DNA from: Rhynchopus sp. YZ270_cl-10
Lineage: Eukaryota > Euglenozoa > Diplonemea > Diplonemida > Diplonemidae
Length of the DNA stretch: 64,000 nt
Direction: 5' to 3'
NCBI GenBank assembly: GCA_964035575.1
Contig: OZ037834.1
Coordinates: 1,147,598 to 1,211,597, forward strand
Part shown: piece after piece, positions 40,264-51,044 of the stretch
Layout of the letters: each line of letters begins with the position of its first letter
Position numbering within the stretch: the stretch's first letter is position 1
Notes under the pieces: generated by a model
Databases searched by the model: none
What the model saw: only the letters and a program-made list of their open reading frames with translations
Told to the model about the DNA's origin: nothing
Made by a program: the position numbers and the translations under genes

Positions 40264-41908
40264 TCAAGGCAGCTCTTTTGTATATTCCGCTGCAAAGATC
40301 TTTGCCGCAGCCCGGATCTGGCGGACACTCTCCTCTTCTTCGTTTGGGGATTCGAATTCGTGGATTACCCTCGACACTGCCCTGGGGAACTCTTTTGGCA
40401 GCGCCTTCGCCGTCTCTGAGCACCACGCACTGTCTGCAGTTATTTCAAAGGTCTGCGGGAAGGCAGGCTTCTTCGCATCGTGTGGCCCTTCCTCTACTAC
40501 GACTGTTAGTGGGTTTCCTGTGGTGCAGACGTGGAGGATTGCAAGGGAGAAGTGCATGACACGGTTGCCCCAGTCTTTTTTCATGTTGCCATCTGCGCAG
40601 AAGTGGTTGACGAAGCAGCGGAAGACTGCAGTGGCGGAGAAGCATTCACCACCTCTCCCAGCGATGCGGTCTCGGTGTGCACGGTCGAGCTGCATGGGGC
40701 GGGAGCGTTGGGGGACAACCTGGACTCCAGGGAGTTCCCATTCATTCATCATTGCCATGGCACGGTCCTGCTCCCAAGGCCATTCTTCACGGTATTTGAA
40801 ACCTATCGGGTTGTCCTTATAGTTCCCCATACTGCTGTTCCACCAGGTGTCGATCAGCTCCCGCCCCCTCTCGCTGTTCCCAACCACGTAGGTCCCGGTG
40901 TTGATCACCCAGCGGTAGCTGACGTTCTTGGTGTTCAAGGAGTTGTTGTGCTTTTCGGTGAACATCACCCACCATGTAGGCTGCTCCTGGTTGAAGACCA
41001 CAGGGGCTTCGTCCAGAGGGAAGCCAGTCTTCTGCAGCAACCCCTCTGTCCAGGAGACCAGGTCGGTTTGGAAGAATTCAAACGCAATATGCGAGTCTGT
41101 ATCGAGCATGACAGCATAGGGCGAGGTAGGGTTGTCACGCAGCACCCTCGCCATGGCCTTCACCTTGCACCACACAGGGTGCAGAAGACAACCGTCGGGG
41201 CCCATACAAGCACGTTGATGACACTCCTTATCACGACAGTACTTTTTTTTACCACACCCCGGAAGCTTTTGATCGGGCGACTGAACCGGCGCCTCCTCCG
41301 GCGCAACATAATACGTGAAGCTGTGTGATTTTTTTTATCAATCCATACTATCCACCACTCAGGGGGGTGGGGTCAGGGGGGTGGGGGACAGGCACATACG
41401 GATAACCCCATCGCGATGCATAGAGCGATGTGTAGACGAACATTGCTGTAGCGAAGTACGGTGTAGCCGGGTCATAGGGCATATGCGACATGTAGGCTGT
41501 GAGGACAGGCTTGCCTGTAGGGAGTGCGTAGGCTGCACGCACCTTTGCGTCGGGTGTGCTGCCTTCTGCTGGTACCTCTGCCACTACTGCGAGTCGCCCT
41601 TCCGGTGTGGGTGTTGAGTCGATGGGTGCAGTGGTAGGTGTTGCCGTGGTGGCGGTGTTCTGTGCATTCTTATCGGGGTTAGGGTTAGAGTTAAGGTTAG
41701 GCTCAGGTTCGCTTACGACCGGTGTAGACGGTGTAGCTGAGGGTGTTCTTGTGGGCAGAGGTGTCGTGGCGGTGTTCTGAAACGCCTGCCTGTTAGAGTC
41801 GTCCAAAAACTGTGCCCCATGCTTCCACCCCGTATTGTTGAACAACGCGTAGTACACCAACGCAATCACCAAAAGCACCAAGGGAACGGCAAGCCGTGAC
41901 CCCAACAT
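40264..41908 (-). CDS. Type II membrane glycosyltransferase (one cis-intron)
   Basis: 521 residues from two exons, 41400-41908 and 40264-41320. The 79-nt intron (41321-41399) starts GTATGT and ends CACACAG, and joining restores the motif WGYPFTYY across the junction. Residues 6-23 are a signal anchor (LAVPLVLLVIALVYYALF), then a Pro/Thr-rich stem to about 110. The catalytic domain has YASRWGYPF, LLHPVWCKVKAMARVL and VMLDTDSHIAF, with the metal- and nucleotide-sugar-binding DTD at 243-245, typical of GT-A enzymes of the galactosyl/xylosyl type. It should act in the Golgi. The ATG at 41908 follows the CACAACAG acceptor; the codons upstream of it lack an ATG. Donor sugar unknown. Confidence 0.78.
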
Positions 41909-41945
41909 ACTACACACAGCCCCCCTCTCCTGTTGTGAAAATAAA

Positions 41946-42110
41946 AGTTGGCTTGAAATACAAAGCCCTCTCGTGAAGTGTACCTTTGGTACAAATGAGC
42001 TGGCTGTACCGGGGGGTGGATGCAGTCCTACATTCCATTTCGTGGTTTATATCTGATATGTGCTACTCCCGCTTCCACTCATCAGCCAGATGAACGGGGA
42101 TCATTGCAAA
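41946..42110. repeat. Module B (SINE-like), near full length
   Basis: About 165 bp: GTTGGCTTGAAATACAAAGC, CCCTCTCGTG, GTACC-ttt-GGTAC hairpin, ATGCAGTCCTACATTCC, then TGCTACTCCCGCTTCCAC. It lies just upstream of the glycosyltransferase gene. The closest relative is at 60029-60200. Confidence 0.75.
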
Positions 42111-42111
42111 C

Positions 42112-42428
42112 ACAGGGACGCGAACCCTGATGTAGGAAGAAGAGGGAGAAGACGAATAGACGAATGCCCGTACTCGTACGAGGATAACTACGAAGAAATA
42201 GCGGACCACCAGTGTTACTTGACACAGCACCACGACTCGATAATGAAAGGGGTGGTGTCAGGGCGCAGGCTGCCGCAGTGCACAGTAAACACCGTGACAC
42301 AATTCGAGTGCTGCAGGAAGACGTTCCTGTCGAAACTTGCCTTGGAGACACACAAACGGCGCAGTCAGTGTCACAAACGCGACGGTCGCGGCGGTGGCGG
42401 CGGGGATAAAAAGGTTTTGGGTCAATAA
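42112..42428 (+). pseudogene. Possible zinc-finger fragment (weak)
   Basis: The plus-strand frame has FECCRKTF...LALETHKRRSQCH, like a C2H2 finger with an altered Cys pair, then Gly/Arg and a Lys tail. The first residues of its frame come from module B. It may be a transposase-type DNA-binding relic or chance. Confidence 0.25.
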
Positions 42429-42798
42429 TTGAATACGCTTTTTTTTCGTTTCTAAAGAAATGTTGAATATGAATGGACTTCTCTGCACAACCCTAAGGGA
42501 AACAACGCACATTTCTACAACAAACCTAGACGGCTGTAGAGCCGTTGTAGTAGGCAACCACCCTATAAAGGCTTTTCCCCTGAAGCAACAAAATGTCACA
42601 TCCCTTCGCAGTTGCCTCAGTACGCGATTCACAAGATGGACTCTCATTTTGCCAAGACACATTCCCTTCCTTGACAGCAAAGTGCAGCACATCAGTGCCC
42701 ACTCTTTCCACTACCCGCACTGCACGCTCGTAATGTTTCCCACACTCAGATTTGTTCGCTATCAGTATTTTTTTTGTGCCAACCCTCCCACAGTTGAC

Positions 42799-45072
42799 CT
42801 AGACCACCCATCCCATCCCATGCACAACAGGGAAGTCACATTCTCCAAGCACCACCGCTGTCATTGTGGCATCTGTGTTGATTTTCCCGCTTTCAATACG
42901 CTTTGAAACCTCTGCTTGCAGAGATGGGCAGGATACACCCGCTGTGACCAACGCAGCTTCTGCCAACACCAAGCTGCGTGCAGAAACCGTCTTGAGGGCT
43001 GCATCCTTCGAGGCAACGTGGAGCAACGCTGACAACGTGCTGACATCAAGCCCCAACACCGTACTACGGTGTGCCAGCGCCCACACCGTTGCGTAAATCT
43101 GCTCGACAGAAAGCCCTCCCAATGCAGTGTCTGCCACCACCCCCTTATGCCCCTTCGCCATCAACACCAAACACGCATCACGCAGACCATCCTCCAAACC
43201 TACTGCACCACACCACAGAACACAGATGGAGAGTTCCATAGGGAGAACACTGCGTTTCGCGTAGGAGGCCACTTTAGAAGAAAGGCGGGGAAGTGCTGAG
43301 GCGATACAACGTTCCACTACAGCGAGGAGTGATGAGATGGGCAAGCCGGTTCCGTTCTCGTCATCGCGCAGAACAAATTTTGCTTCTTTTCTGAGCCGGA
43401 GGAGCATGATGAGGTGCCTCGCTTCGCTGTGGAGGTGCGCGACCTGTGAAGGTTCAGTCCCTGATGATAGCGCCAACTTTGACAGACATTTCTCGGATAG
43501 ATTCAACAGATTTGCCAGCTTTTCACACACCCCCACCACCAACGCTCTCCTCGGCAACACCACACTCCCTACCCCAAAATGCGGTATATAACAAAACGTG
43601 CACAACACCGCCGAAGCCAAGGCTATCCTCGCCTCCTCCTCTAACACCCCCTTTGGTGAGGTAGACCTCGTTAGGAGGGCCAGGCGGAGCTCTGGTGAAT
43701 CCATTTTAGTAGGTTCCCGAGGTGATGGAAGAAACAGAAAATCAGACAATGACTGTTCCCCTGACGGCAGTCGTGCAACATATGCGGCAGCGAGGAGACG
43801 GTGGTTCGCTTCAACCCCTGGAGGGTATGTCTCCCAAGCACCACGTCGTGCCAGCTCTGCTAGTACAATAAGTACATGGCGTGTTGTGTTGTGCAGTAGA
43901 AGGGAGATGTGTTGTTCGGATTCCAGCATTTTTGTGATTATTTTGCGGAATTTTAGGTCAGAAATACCAAGTATTACTGCAGTTGAAGCATAATACGGTA
44001 GAAGCATGGTACTGATATTGTGTTCCAAAAGAACATCAAAAGTTGCAATGCTCCATTCTTTTTTATCCATCCTCAATCTTTGCAGGATATGAAGCATCTC
44101 GAGGAGAACCAAATCCCTCATTTTTTTGTGTTTTGGATTAAGGATTGAGGCGAGATCTGCCCCTCTCCTTGACACTATCGATTTGAGGGAGAGTTTCGGC
44201 ATGCAGGAGAGAAGACGGAGTGCCCCCTGGTGGACGGGGAAGAAGCCCTTTGGGTTTCCTGTAGAGGTGTCTCCTGATGTAGAACGGTGCGCTGCGAAGC
44301 GACTGTCAAATAGAAGCGACTCCCCCAGCCGTTCTAACACAGCGCTGTAGGTGGAGTCATCCTTCCGTTCTCCCGGTACATCCCATGCCAGCCTTTCTGC
44401 CACCTCCGCTACTGCCTCCACCCCTTCCACCATGATTTTCGTATCAACAAAATTCGCTTCCACCCATCGAACCAACCCTTTAGACAGCATCGAATAGGTA
44501 TTCCGAGGGAGCACACCACATCCACCTACCTGCCCTGCAAAAACAGTTAAGACACGAAGATCTTCAATACGTTTTACATTTTCTGCACAATGCGCGTACA
44601 ACCCTTTGAGAAAGGATTTCACCCTCAAATCTGTCGTATTCGAAAGGGCTTGTAGAAGGGTTGTGTCGAGAACGGAGAGGAGTGCGAGAGGTGTCTCGGT
44701 ATCGGGTGGGGTGGTGCCTGCGAATTTGAAGGAAGCGTGGGAGAGCGCGGAGGTGGGGTGGTAGCGTGTAGCGCACATTGCGTGGATGAGGGAGAGGGTG
44801 GTAGGGAGGCTGGACGCGGTGTGGCAGCGTTGGGCGAAGCTGCCGTCTTTCATATCCTTCTCCACCTCAGCGCACAACGGCGCGACGTCCCCTCTCCCCG
44901 CAAGCACCCCACCGGGGCCAAACCTCGCCAACACCATTCCCTTCTCCTCCAACGTCAGCCCCCCAGCCACGCAGCCCGCCACAGCACGCCGCACCTTCTC
45001 CCTCGATGAGGTCCTCGTACACTCCAACACCCCACTCAACGCGGGTTTAACCACCTTCCTCCCTACTCGCAT
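42799..45072 (-). CDS. Large helical-repeat protein, unknown
   Basis: 757 residues, no signal anchor. The chain is almost entirely alpha-helical by composition, with repeated Leu/Ala-rich 30-40-residue units (for example LVLLEMLHILQRLRMDKKEW, LLLHNTTRHVLIVLAELARR, LHSEARHLIMLLRLRKEAKF), in the style of HEAT/RAP or FAST-type organellar RNA proteins. The N-terminus is basic (MRVGRKVVKP...), so a mitochondrial role is possible. No diagnostic motif was found. Frame, length and codon use make it a confident gene of unknown function. Confidence 0.7.
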   Translation of the reverse strand: MRVGRKVVKPALSGVLECTRTSSREKVRRAVAGCVAGGLTLEEKGMVLARFGPGGVLAGRGDVAPLCAEVEKDMKDGSFAQRCHTASSLPTTLSLIHAMCATRYHPTSALSHASFKFAGTTPPDTETPLALLSVLDTTLLQALSNTTDLRVKSFLKGLYAHCAENVKRIEDLRVLTVFAGQVGGCGVLPRNTYSMLSKGLVRWVEANFVDTKIMVEGVEAVAEVAERLAWDVPGERKDDSTYSAVLERLGESLLFDSRFAAHRSTSGDTSTGNPKGFFPVHQGALRLLSCMPKLSLKSIVSRRGADLASILNPKHKKMRDLVLLEMLHILQRLRMDKKEWSIATFDVLLEHNISTMLLPYYASTAVILGISDLKFRKIITKMLESEQHISLLLHNTTRHVLIVLAELARRGAWETYPPGVEANHRLLAAAYVARLPSGEQSLSDFLFLPSPREPTKMDSPELRLALLTRSTSPKGVLEEEARIALASAVLCTFCYIPHFGVGSVVLPRRALVVGVCEKLANLLNLSEKCLSKLALSSGTEPSQVAHLHSEARHLIMLLRLRKEAKFVLRDDENGTGLPISSLLAVVERCIASALPRLSSKVASYAKRSVLPMELSICVLWCGAVGLEDGLRDACLVLMAKGHKGVVADTALGGLSVEQIYATVWALAHRSTVLGLDVSTLSALLHVASKDAALKTVSARSLVLAEAALVTAGVSCPSLQAEVSKRIESGKINTDATMTAVVLGECDFPVVHGMGWVV

Positions 45073-45408
45073 TATTCCTCCAAATTACCCCTTCCCCCCC
45101 TTAAGACATTTGATGAATGGAAATGGGGGGGTATGGGGTACACTTTTGGAGGTAAACCTACGGCTGCGGTGGGGTGCCCCCTCTAAACAGACCAAAAGCG
45201 GATAGATGCCGTATCGCTCCTTTTTGTATAAGCTTTTCTGCCCTTATGTGGTTAACGTTATATTGGTGTGATCACCCAAAACGGATTCTCCGTGGTTCCC
45301 CCCGAAGGTGCTCCGCAAATCTTAATATAGCCCGAAACAGTTCTCCCGTGGTTCTTCCGTGGGTTGTCCGTACCGAATCACACCATATAATATTATATAC
45401 AGCTTTTT

Positions 45409-45975
45409 TTAAGAAGGAAGTGATGTAGGCAGCACTGCAGGGGATACTTCATAGAACAGCACCGTACGCGCAGGGGTACACACCGCTGCCATCTGTCGCG
45501 GTGCTGTGTCATCATTGCTTTCTACCCCCAACACCACAGTCTTCTTCTTGCCCCCTTCTTCCCCCTCTCCATCCGCAACCCACGAAGCAGACGGCACCGC
45601 ACCACTACACATATCCCCCGCAAGCAGCGCTATGGGGACAGCTCCATTTCCTTCCATAGGGTGATACACGATGCCGTCTTGTAGGAGAACGTTGTACCCT
45701 TCGGTCACTCTGCCTTTGTCACGCAGGGCTGCGAACACAACATAGCAATGGTCCGGTACTACAGCAAGAACGTGCTGTTCAAGGGCATGCTGGGTGACGA
45801 CAGCACCATCCTCCCCGACCACATTCACATAGCCCCGCTCTGCAAGGTAAAGCACCTCCATGAGGCTCACCGTGCCACCAGGTCCTTTGCAGGATTGCTG
45901 CATAACAGCACCTTTAAATTTCTCTATAGTAGCGCCAGAGGGGCTGAGACGGGCAGTGCAGGCTTTGGTGGCCAT
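45409..45975 (-). CDS. tRNA-splicing endonuclease Sen54-like subunit (putative)
   Basis: 188 residues. Residues 35-52 (TVSLMEVLYLAERGYVNV) match the signature by which Sen54-type N-terminal domains begin (LEEALYLIERG). Residues 74-98 (DHCYVVFAALRDKGRVTEGY) resemble the YxVYAxLRxxGY motif of the endonuclease fold. A Gly/Glu/Lys linker (about 135-145) and a short C-terminal strand region follow. The catalytic Tyr/His/Lys set of Sen2/Sen34 is not evident, as expected for a structural subunit. It is shorter than fungal Sen54, closer to protist forms. A CCCCACACAG acceptor lies upstream. Confidence 0.45.
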   Translation of the reverse strand: MATKACTARLSPSGATIEKFKGAVMQQSCKGPGGTVSLMEVLYLAERGYVNVVGEDGAVVTQHALEQHVLAVVPDHCYVVFAALRDKGRVTEGYNVLLQDGIVYHPMEGNGAVPIALLAGDMCSGAVPSASWVADGEGEEGGKKKTVVLGVESNDDTAPRQMAAVCTPARTVLFYEVSPAVLPTSLPS

Positions 45976-47195
45976 CGGAGTGAGGTGGTGGTGGGTCCCG
46001 GCTGTGTGGGGAGAATGGTGATAGGGGGGGTGTGTGTTGTGTAAAAATTTGTTGGAGAACTGTTTTGTGTTCGCAGTGTTTTTTTCTCCCGACCCTTACG
46101 TACACTAAAGGCATATCCGCCAGCATGCATAGCGAGGATGGGTGTAGATAATGTGATATGATGCACTATCAGCAAAGAGAGTCCAAGAAATGGGGTGCTA
46201 TTTTATAATTTCGGTTATCTCCCGACCCTTACGTACACTGAAGGCATGTCCGCCAGCATGCATAGCGAGGATGGGTGAACTTCATGGGTGAAGTGGAGGA
46301 GAACGACAAAATGAAGGTGCAAAACATCTCATTGGGCACTGAGAGAAAGAAAACATCGGTTATGTGCAGAGCAGTGCCGGGCAGCTGAAGGGGGTGGCTA
46401 CACCCTGAGGATGTGCGGAGGCACATCCGAACGTGTGACAGCCCTCCGGCTCCAAATGCAGCACCACTTGACAACGGGACTGCCCATCTCCTCATGCCAG
46501 ACGAGATAGTTGAGCACGTGGCGTGGATTGGCAAAACTGCAAAGGAGTTAGGGGGACAACGTACCCCGGTTCCCGCAAGGGGCGGCTGTCAATTTGAGGC
46601 ATACTCTTCACTGTTGCGACGGGAGTGCTCCATTCGTGACTGCATGAGGGGGCAAATAAAGGGGGAAGAGGAACGTGCCTTTTTCTTAATAAAAACAAAA
46701 CACCCAATGCTATCGACAGAAAGAAGGGGGAGTCGTGACTAAAGAATCTACTGCAATGATTGACTTTTGATAAATTGGTGGGATTTTTTCCCACTTCTTG
46801 CTTTTAACACCTCCCTTGGACGTAACGGAAGATAGATGTACCGTGGGGTGTCTAACGAAAAGAGGATGTGAAAAGTGCAAACACCTCAACCGGGCATTGG
46901 TTGAATGGCACCCATTGGCACCGCAACACAGTGGAGGGGGGGCACATGACCCTTCTTTTGATAACCTGTGTTGGTTTGCGTGGAGCTGCCAAGACAGACG
47001 TCTTCATTACGACTATTTTCTTTGAGTATGATATGCACTTCACATCACTAAAAGATTGATGTTTGGGGGTGGTGGTATTATGAGGCTAGTCACCACTATT
47101 TTACAAAACAAAACAAAAAGTGAAGTTGAAAAAGTGCAAACGTCCGTTTTTGTGGTTTGTTCTGTTGTTTTTTTTTTTTTTGTTATAAAGGGCCC
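45976..47195. other. Intergenic with direct repeats and module C relics
   Basis: A 60-bp direct repeat (TCTCCCGACCCTTACGTACA...GCGAGGATGGGTG) is at 46085-46144 and 46218-46278. Module C-like starts occur at 46305, 46866 and 47110. The plus-strand frame 46413-46742 begins with MRRHIRTC, which could be the last helix of a BED-type finger, but is otherwise unrecognised. No minus-strand gene is seen. Confidence 0.5.
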
Positions 47196-48367
47196 TTACG
47201 CCTCCTTTCTCCCCAGATCCGCAGCCGCCTTCTCTGCCGCCTTTTCCTTCTGCTTGCGCTTTTTCTCCTTCCGCTGAAGCTCCTTGTCATAAGGCCTACG
47301 TTTGTCAGGGTCGGAGAGGGTTTCGTACGCTTCGGCAACCAACTTAAACGCTTCTTCGCATTCAGCACGTTTCTCAGGCTCGGCAGATGCCCTGTAAGAA
47401 GAGATAACATGTTTTACTTTTTTTTGCAAATATAAGAACCCCCTTTATCATACCATCTATCCGGGTGATACTTTATCGCAAGGGTGCGGTAGGCCTTCTT
47501 TAGCTCCTCCTCAGTTGCGTCCATCTCGAGTCTCAGTGTGTGGTACAAATTCTCCTGCGAAGTGTACACCTCCTCATCGTCATCGAAGGCAGGTCTGTGT
47601 CCGTACATCCGTTCGAACTCCTCGAAGTAGCGTCTCTCATTCTCGAGCACCTCCATGCACAGCTTGCAGCGCGCCCCCGACACCTTCTTCCACTGCGACT
47701 GGCTGAACTCCACCTTCTTCCAGGTCTTCCCACATTCCTCACACACCCGAGAATTTGCCGTTTCCCGCGCACTCTTTCGGATCCTCTCTATCAACACCTC
47801 TCTCTCCACGGAACACTCCTCCACCGACAGCCCCACCTCCACTCCCAACCCCTCCAATGCTTCAGGTCCAAGCGAGGCTGTGAAAACAGAGGATAATGCA
47901 CGTTCTGACAGTGCGCGGAGGGTGAAGGCTGCGTGGACGGCAGCGTGCATCGCCTCGATGGTGTGGGTTGTGATGTTGAGGGTCGTTGCGGCGTCGGTGA
48001 GCTCGGTGGTGAGGGGTGGGGTGGTTGCGCCGTGTGGGACTGCGCGGAGGATGGTTTCCTGCGCGTTGAGGCGGAGACGTGCTTTGGCCTTTTCTGTGAG
48101 GGGTGCGTTCTGGAGGCGTTCGCGTTTGGCTGCTTCGTCGGCAGCGCGTTGCGTGCGTTCTGCCTCCCGTTGTGCCTCCAGCCGTGCTGTGGCAGGTGCC
48201 AGCAGCGCCTCCTCCGCCTCCCTGCACACACTGCACTGTCTGTCCCCGCTCTTCCACACCCCTACAGGGAACCCCGCCTTCTCCTTCGCCTCACCACACT
48301 CCACGCATTTGCGTGTCTCCGCACCCCCTGCCCCTGGGGCAGCTACAGACGCCTTTTTCTTGCCCAT
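47196..48367 (-). CDS. J-domain protein with two Stc1-type zinc fingers (one cis-intron)
   Basis: 369 residues from exons 47454-48367 and 47196-47391. The 62-nt intron (47392-47453) starts GTATGAT and ends CTTCTTACAG, and splits the codon right after HPDR. Two similar fingers occur: C21-x2-C24...W38...C45-x2-C48 and a second at about 208-237 (CEECGKTW...FSQSQW...CKLC), both like the Stc1 domain. A J-domain follows (about 265-335) with HPDR at 301-304 and AYETLSDPDKR, then a Lys/Glu-rich tail. The J-domain should stimulate an Hsp70; Stc1 fingers in fission yeast link RNAi to chromatin methylation. The combination is unusual and its role unknown. The ATG follows an ACACACAG acceptor. Confidence 0.8.
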
Positions 48368-49519
48368 ATGAGGGTAGGTGTGTGTATCCCCCCTGTGTGT
48401 GTTTGAAGGTGGTGTGAGGGGTGTTGCAAAGTGGGATGCTTGTCTAGGTGGTGGAGAGGGGGGAAACGGCTAGTGGTGGAAAATATTTGGGGTAATTTTT
48501 TTGTTGTCAAACTGTTGGTTTAGTGTATTTATTTTTGCATGAAAAGCATAAAGTTGATATACAGAGAGGCCTCCAGACTGATTCACGAACAGGGGGGTGT
48601 AGTGGTGCACAACCGCTTATCAGTCGGCGGTCCATCTTCCGCTGAAGAGTTGTGAGCGGTACAGGAACTCCCGTTCGCTGCGCACAAAAAAAAAAAAAAA
48701 CAAAAAAAAAAAACTTGGTTTTTTGGCAGCTAGACCTTCCTGCAGAGTATGGGGGTGCATGATCTGCAGGTGGTAATTGTGTAAATAAAGTGTGAAACAC
48801 AACAAATTCAAAAACTGTGGCGAAATTAATAAAACAGCAACAGATGAACACTTATCAAAATAAAGAACAAAGTTCTGCCGGTGGCGAGGAGAAAAACTGG
48901 AAAGGCTCTTTCTTACTTTCCTTCGGTGTTTGGGTATTCCAACCGTGCAGCTGTCAAACCTAAGCTTTCTTTAACTTCAAAAGTCAATTCATTACAACTC
49001 AAAATGGGGCAAAAGGCACCAAAACAAAAAAAAAAAAAAAACGTTGTATTGCAGAAGTGTTCATGGCCACAAGCCCTGTATCGTTCTTTGCGTCGCTGTG
49101 TTGCTCAGAACATCAGATACATCGTTGCTCGCATGCTGTGTGTACTTTTGCACATTTGACTTGAAATACAAAGCCCTCTCGACAGTGTTCCTATTAAACC
49201 TGAAAACTTTGTTTACATTAATCGTGACGGTCATTTCAAGTAGTGTTTCTCTGCAAAAAAAAATTACAAATAAGAATTGTTGCATGTATTCGTACAGAAC
49301 TGCAAATAGATCGATGGAAACTGCCGACTGCCCTCCGTATTTTTCCAGGAACCAGCCATGTACACTTTCAACCTCGGCAAATATTTTTGTTAGTGCAGCC
49401 TGAACTTCAACTAGAACTGATTATTACAAACTGCCTACAACTGCTTTCGACACTTAACGTCTTTTTTTGGATAGCTTTTTTCGTTTCAATAACATGCCAA
49501 GAAGAACACGCAAGAAGGC
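48368..49519. other. Intergenic, no recognised gene
   Basis: A degenerate module D (CCTCCAGACTGATTCACGAAC, in part) at about 48566-48592 and the 5' piece of module B at 49156-49197. Poly-A runs, short frames only. Confidence 0.5.
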
Positions 49520-49822
49520 CTATTCATTGTTGTGGAGACACACTGTGTCTGCACCGGAGCGGCGCCAATAGGTGACACACGCAGCCCAGTCTTTCTCGTT
49601 CCCCACAGTAATGTCATCTCCGTCCTTGTCCGTGTACTTGAAGTCGTACAGGTGGTAAGGCGACCACTCCTCTACCTGCCGCAGCACTTCCTTGTACGAT
49701 GGGTTAAGAAGGTACCCCCGCCGTCTCATAATACTCTTGTCGTCCCTCCACACGACCGTGTACTTGATAGGCACCTCATCTTGAGCGTCTGGGAAGACGG
49801 CAGGAGGTGCGCTTGCTGCCAT
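49520..49822 (-). CDS. PB1-domain microprotein (copy e, MAASAPP type)
   Basis: 100 residues. The leader MAASAPPAVFPDAQDE is a third variant. The PB1 core has VPIKYTV, LLNPSYKEVLRQVEEW and the OPCA motif YTDKDGDDITVGNEKDWAAC. It is intermediate between the MQASAPP pair and the tandem array that begins 470 bp away. An ACGACACAG acceptor lies 17 nt upstream; module B is at 49913-50010. Confidence 0.75.
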   Translation of the reverse strand: MAASAPPAVFPDAQDEVPIKYTVVWRDDKSIMRRRGYLLNPSYKEVLRQVEEWSPYHLYDFKYTDKDGDDITVGNEKDWAACVTYWRRSGADTVCLHNNE

Positions 49823-49912
49823 GGTGATGTGTAAGGTGTGCTGTGTCGTGTGTGTTCGGTAAGAAGACTTTTTTGGAGAGCAGGTGAGTCGTTCGCAGTG
49901 ACTAGGTCGAAA

Positions 49913-50010
49913 GAAACTTGAAAAACAAAAGCTCTCAGAACACTTGTTACAATGACCGGTGCATCGTGGGCACCATGCAGTCCTACATCCATTTCGTGGT
50001 ACATCTGAAG
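49913..50010. repeat. Module B (SINE-like), shortened
   Basis: ACTTGAAAAACAAAAGCTCTC, in part, then GACCGGTGCATCGTGGG and CATGCAGTCCTACATCC. Confidence 0.6.
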
Positions 50011-50291
50011 ACGAAAGAAAAAAAATCGGTTTGTTTCTTGATGTGCACCACCTCCCACGTCGTCGCTTAAAACTGTCGACACTTTCCCCCCACAATTACT
50101 GGACCCATTTTCTGGTCCACATATTTTACGTTTCGGTGCGCTTTTTTCCTTTTGCTCACTTCAGCCCAGATTTCCTTACGTAGCCCTTTACAGACGGATG
50201 GTGGATTCTACTCGGACGGTTTCATTGATTTTTCTTTTGATGGAAATATTTTGTGCGAAATCTTTTCAAATAGTTGATACGCAGTTTCCAT

Positions 50292-50615
50292 TTACCTTGT
50301 TACCAACGTGAACTTCAACACATTCTTGCCACTGTGGCGCCAGACATGGACGCATTCATCCCAATCCTGCTCAGTGCGAATACCGATATTGTCTCCTTCT
50401 TCGTCTGTGTAGTCCAAGCAGGGTAGGTGCATATTTAAATTTTTCAGCCAGGTCTCGATATCCTTTAACGTGGGGTTGCGGAAGCGCCCCCTCCGGAACT
50501 GGAAATAAGGTTTCTGGCCATTTAAATACTCATGACGCACAGTGACCTTGACTGTTATCTCATCCCCAGTGTACGGGATGACAGCAAGGGGCGGCGCGGA
50601 TGCTGGGGCTGCCAT
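50292..50615 (-). CDS. PB1-domain microprotein (array copy 1)
   Basis: 107 residues, MAAPASAPPLAV leader. PB1 core: VKVTVRHEYLNGQKPY variable loop, FRRGRFRNPTLKDI, OPCA YTDEEGDNIGIRTEQDWDEC. Acceptor CCTACCCAACAG 14 nt upstream of the ATG, as in its siblings. Confidence 0.8.
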   Translation of the reverse strand: MAAPASAPPLAVIPYTGDEITVKVTVRHEYLNGQKPYFQFRRGRFRNPTLKDIETWLKNLNMHLPCLDYTDEEGDNIGIRTEQDWDECVHVWRHSGKNVLKFTLVTR

Positions 50616-51044
50616 GATGTGTGGATATGCTGTTGGGTAGGAGGGGTGTTGAACATGCAGACAACCTCCTTCATGCATGCGTGCACTGCAGTGTGGGCAT
50701 GAGCAATAGGGAAGTGAAGCACTGCGAAAGGTGTACTGAGGGTGGTGGTTCGATTATGTAGTGTAGTAGTGAACTCTTTATTGTCATGATGGCAACATCT
50801 CAGAGCTCGGTATTATTAGGATAATAGCAACCGGCAAACCTAATTTCAAATACCTCCAACAAAATATTGGCCTATTTTTAGTCTCGTTAGCCTATTCTTG
50901 AAAGCTAAAACAGGCTCGTATCTGAGACTAATAAACCATTAGCATCCAATAACTTACCAGCTGTGATTGATTACTGACCTATTTTCTGGTCCACATATTT
51001 TACGTGTACGGTGTGTCTCTTCCTATTGCTTCACCAAATTTCCT

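Noticed and set aside
40531-41328. 265-residue plus-strand frame
   Set aside because: Antisense shadow of the glycosyltransferase gene.
41321-41348. 28-nt intron in the glycosyltransferase gene
   Set aside because: Also keeps the frame, but the 79-nt version has a better GTATGT donor, a normal length and restores the WGYPF motif.
41678-41704. Telomere-like GGTTAGGGTTAGAG string
   Set aside because: Part of the coding sequence for the glycosyltransferase stem (PNLNSNPNPDKN); only two near repeats.
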